64,000 nt of DNA from Bostrychus sinensis. Its lineage: Eukaryota > Chordata > Actinopteri > Gobiiformes > Eleotridae. The stretch covers positions 35,471,219-35,535,218 of the forward strand of contig CM036253.1 of NCBI GenBank assembly GCA_020698575.1, read 5' to 3'. Below are positions 62,715 to 64,000 of the stretch, piece after piece (position 1 is the stretch's first letter; the number at the start of each line of letters is the position of its first letter). The notes under the pieces were generated by a model. The model made no database searches and was not told where the DNA came from. It saw only the letters and a program-made list of their open reading frames with translations. The translations under genes were made by a program, and so were the position numbers.

Positions 62715-62932
62715 TAGTAGTGCTGCACTTCCTAAAGTTACTAGGCATCATGCACTGTGACCTGAAGCCTGATAATGTTATGATGATAGATCATGTAGCT
62801 CAGCGGCTCCGCATCAAACTCAGTGATTTTGGTTTAGCCTGTTCAATGTCAGAGGCCAGGCAAGGAACGGTGGTTCTAGCTCTCAACTACAGCTATGTGA
62901 GGGATTCAGGGACGGTCAGGAAGAGGTGGTAA
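62715..62932 (+). pseudogene. HIPK-like protein kinase fragment
   Basis: The frame encodes FLKLLGIMHCDLKPDNVMM and then KLSDFGLACSMSEARQGT. HCDLKPDN is the catalytic loop (HxDLKPxN) and DFG the metal-binding motif (62824-62832). The pattern with HCDLKP and an SEARQG activation-segment start resembles the HIPK/DYRK-type kinases that are amplified in fishes. The glycine-rich loop, the Lys/Glu pair and everything after the start of the activation segment are absent. It begins exactly where a dispersed repeat ends and has no splice site at either edge that I can support, so it is probably a gene relic or transduced piece. Confidence 0.65.
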
Positions 62933-62935
62933 TAG

Positions 62936-63600
62936 TCAAATAAATGCTCTTTTGTATTGTAAACTAATGCAATATTCTATTTCTGCGCAGAGATCTTTAA
63001 GTGCCCCCCTCCTCACCTGATTGAAAACTAATCTTTTTGTTTGTGCATTGTTTGTGCTCACTCCATTTTTGAAATACAAATAATTTATTTGTTTGTACTC
63101 AGCCCCCCATTTCACAAGCAACTCAAAGAAATGCTTTATTTGGTAGCAGATAGCTGGCTGAGCCTGACAACTATTAATAACACCAAATAAAAAACAAATG
63201 ATTGGAAAACGTGCCTTATATGTTGATCAGCAATAGTCCATTTCTGGTTTATTCCACCTACTACATCAACAGCAGCTCAGCCGGTCTGAAGTGACAACAC
63301 ACACAGCCGTAATGATGAACCATAGAATAAACTGCCTCAGCTACCTTTATGTGGGCCAACTTTACGCAAGTGTCTGTTTTCACTGATTTCTCACAGACAT
63401 TTTTACTTTTGGAGTAAAATGGCATCAGGCAAAAAGTTTAAGGAAGTAAAGTGTTTTTTTCACTGTTTTTGTTCAAAAAAGCACAACAGCTCTGCCTTCT
63501 GGTCTCTTCGCCTGTTTGTTTATGGCACCAGTAGAGTACTTATAAAAACGTTTTCCTTTAGTCACAGGTTGTTCTAAAAGGTTGTTAAATGTGCTGCTGT
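62936..63600. other. Unassigned stretch
   Basis: No coding similarity or repeat termini recognised between the kinase fragment and the L1-type element. Confidence 0.35.
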
Positions 63601-63604
63601 GGGG

Positions 63605-64000
63605 TTGGCAAGATAGCGTCGTATAGTGAACACCATGTTCCGCTGAGCTCCGGTGATATATATTAAAATATCCGCATAATTTACTTGTTTGCCTGGTGAA
63701 ACTCTACATACAATAGTAGAACTAGCTCTATAATGAGCTGGGACAATTATTTTTCAAAAATGCCCGAGTCTAAGACCAGAACCAAGAGAAAGGCTCTTGC
63801 TGGAATGCATTCTAGCGATATTGCGGAGCCATGTGCAGAGCCCGATGAAACTAGCAATATGAAGGCCGCCACCGACGTTGAGGACGCTGGGAGCTATATC
63901 ATGGATCCAAACATACTCCAAGCTTTGTGCAAGATGACACAAGAGATTACAAGCGCCCTTGACGCCAAAATTGACACTGTGCTTGGTGCTATTCATGAAC
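63605..64000 (+). mobile_element. 5' end of an L1/Tx1-type LINE
   Basis: Starts near GGCAAGATAGCGTCGTATAG, the usual GGCAAGATGGCG-like 5' start of vertebrate L1-type elements, with a short 5' UTR before an open ORF1. It continues beyond the window, so completeness cannot be judged. Confidence 0.6.
63733..64000 (+). CDS. L1/Tx1-type ORF1 protein, N-terminal part (runs off window)
   Basis: From ATG 63733 the frame is open to the window end (89 codons). It begins MSWDNYFSKMPESKTRTKRK, has an acidic middle (AEPDETSN) and ends in the start of a coiled coil (ITSALDAKIDTVLGAIHE), as in ORF1 proteins of fish L1-type LINEs, which trimerise through a coiled coil and bind the element RNA. The second Met (residue 10, MPESK) may be the real start. 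Confidence 0.65.
   Translation, partial: MSWDNYFSKMPESKTRTKRKALAGMHSSDIAEPCAEPDETSNMKAATDVEDAGSYIMDPNILQALCKMTQEITSALDAKIDTVLGAIHE

Noticed and set aside
62715..62932. Functional HIPK gene
   Set aside because: Only the catalytic loop to DFG region is present, with no N-lobe and no supported splice sites.

Overview
The window is nuclear DNA of a ray-finned fish, most likely a spiny-rayed teleost. It has no bacterial layout. It carries a split vertebrate gene, rogdi, on the + strand (11 coding exons, 17050-44805). Facing it on the - strand is a second, small split gene, smim22 (3 coding exons, 54641-51580). SMIM22 and ROGDI are also convergent neighbours in mammals, so this is conserved microsynteny. 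The rest is mostly teleost-type transposable elements. All exon calls rest on reading protein similarity and splice signals by eye; no search was run.

Region 1-15.8 kb is a tower of nested retroelements. The outer layer is a decayed + strand endogenous retrovirus (ERV): Gag zinc knuckle, protease, reverse transcriptase, RNase H, integrase N-terminus, and env with a CX6CC transmembrane subunit. It is split by (i) a pair of long direct repeats with a non-coding interior (1662-4143), (ii) a - strand gag-protease retroelement (about 4432-10190) that itself carries a solo LTR and a dispersed repeat, each with target-site duplications, and (iii) an unidentified 1.6 kb insert (about 10488-12105).

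Region 15.8-47 kb holds a broken LINE and then rogdi. The rogdi introns carry many elements: a GC-rich 12-bp minisatellite, a hAT-type MITE 14 bp after the exon 4 donor, a stack of MITEs inside each other in intron 6, a 7.2 kb antisense provirus starting 31 bp after the exon 9 donor (LTRs differing at 2 of 508 positions, tRNA-Tyr primer site, TCTAG duplication), and a 3 kb element with CACTC termini in intron 10. A TA-flanked foldback element sits in the probable 3' UTR.

Region 47-55 kb has a LINE endonuclease fragment, a nearly intact Tc1-family transposon (48362-49993, DD34E transposase, one-base frameshift near the usual start) and smim22. Region 55-64 kb holds hAT-like MITEs, a 2.4 kb pentanucleotide array (59086-61520) next to promoter-like DNA, an orphan fragment of a HIPK-like kinase, and the start of an L1/Tx1-type ORF1 running off the right edge.

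The two host genes do not obviously act together. Rogdi belongs to the Rav2 family (rabconnectin-3/RAVE complex, V-ATPase assembly). Smim22 is a single-pass membrane micropeptide. I found no prokaryote-style system; the most informative signals are gene structure, microsynteny and transposon nesting.
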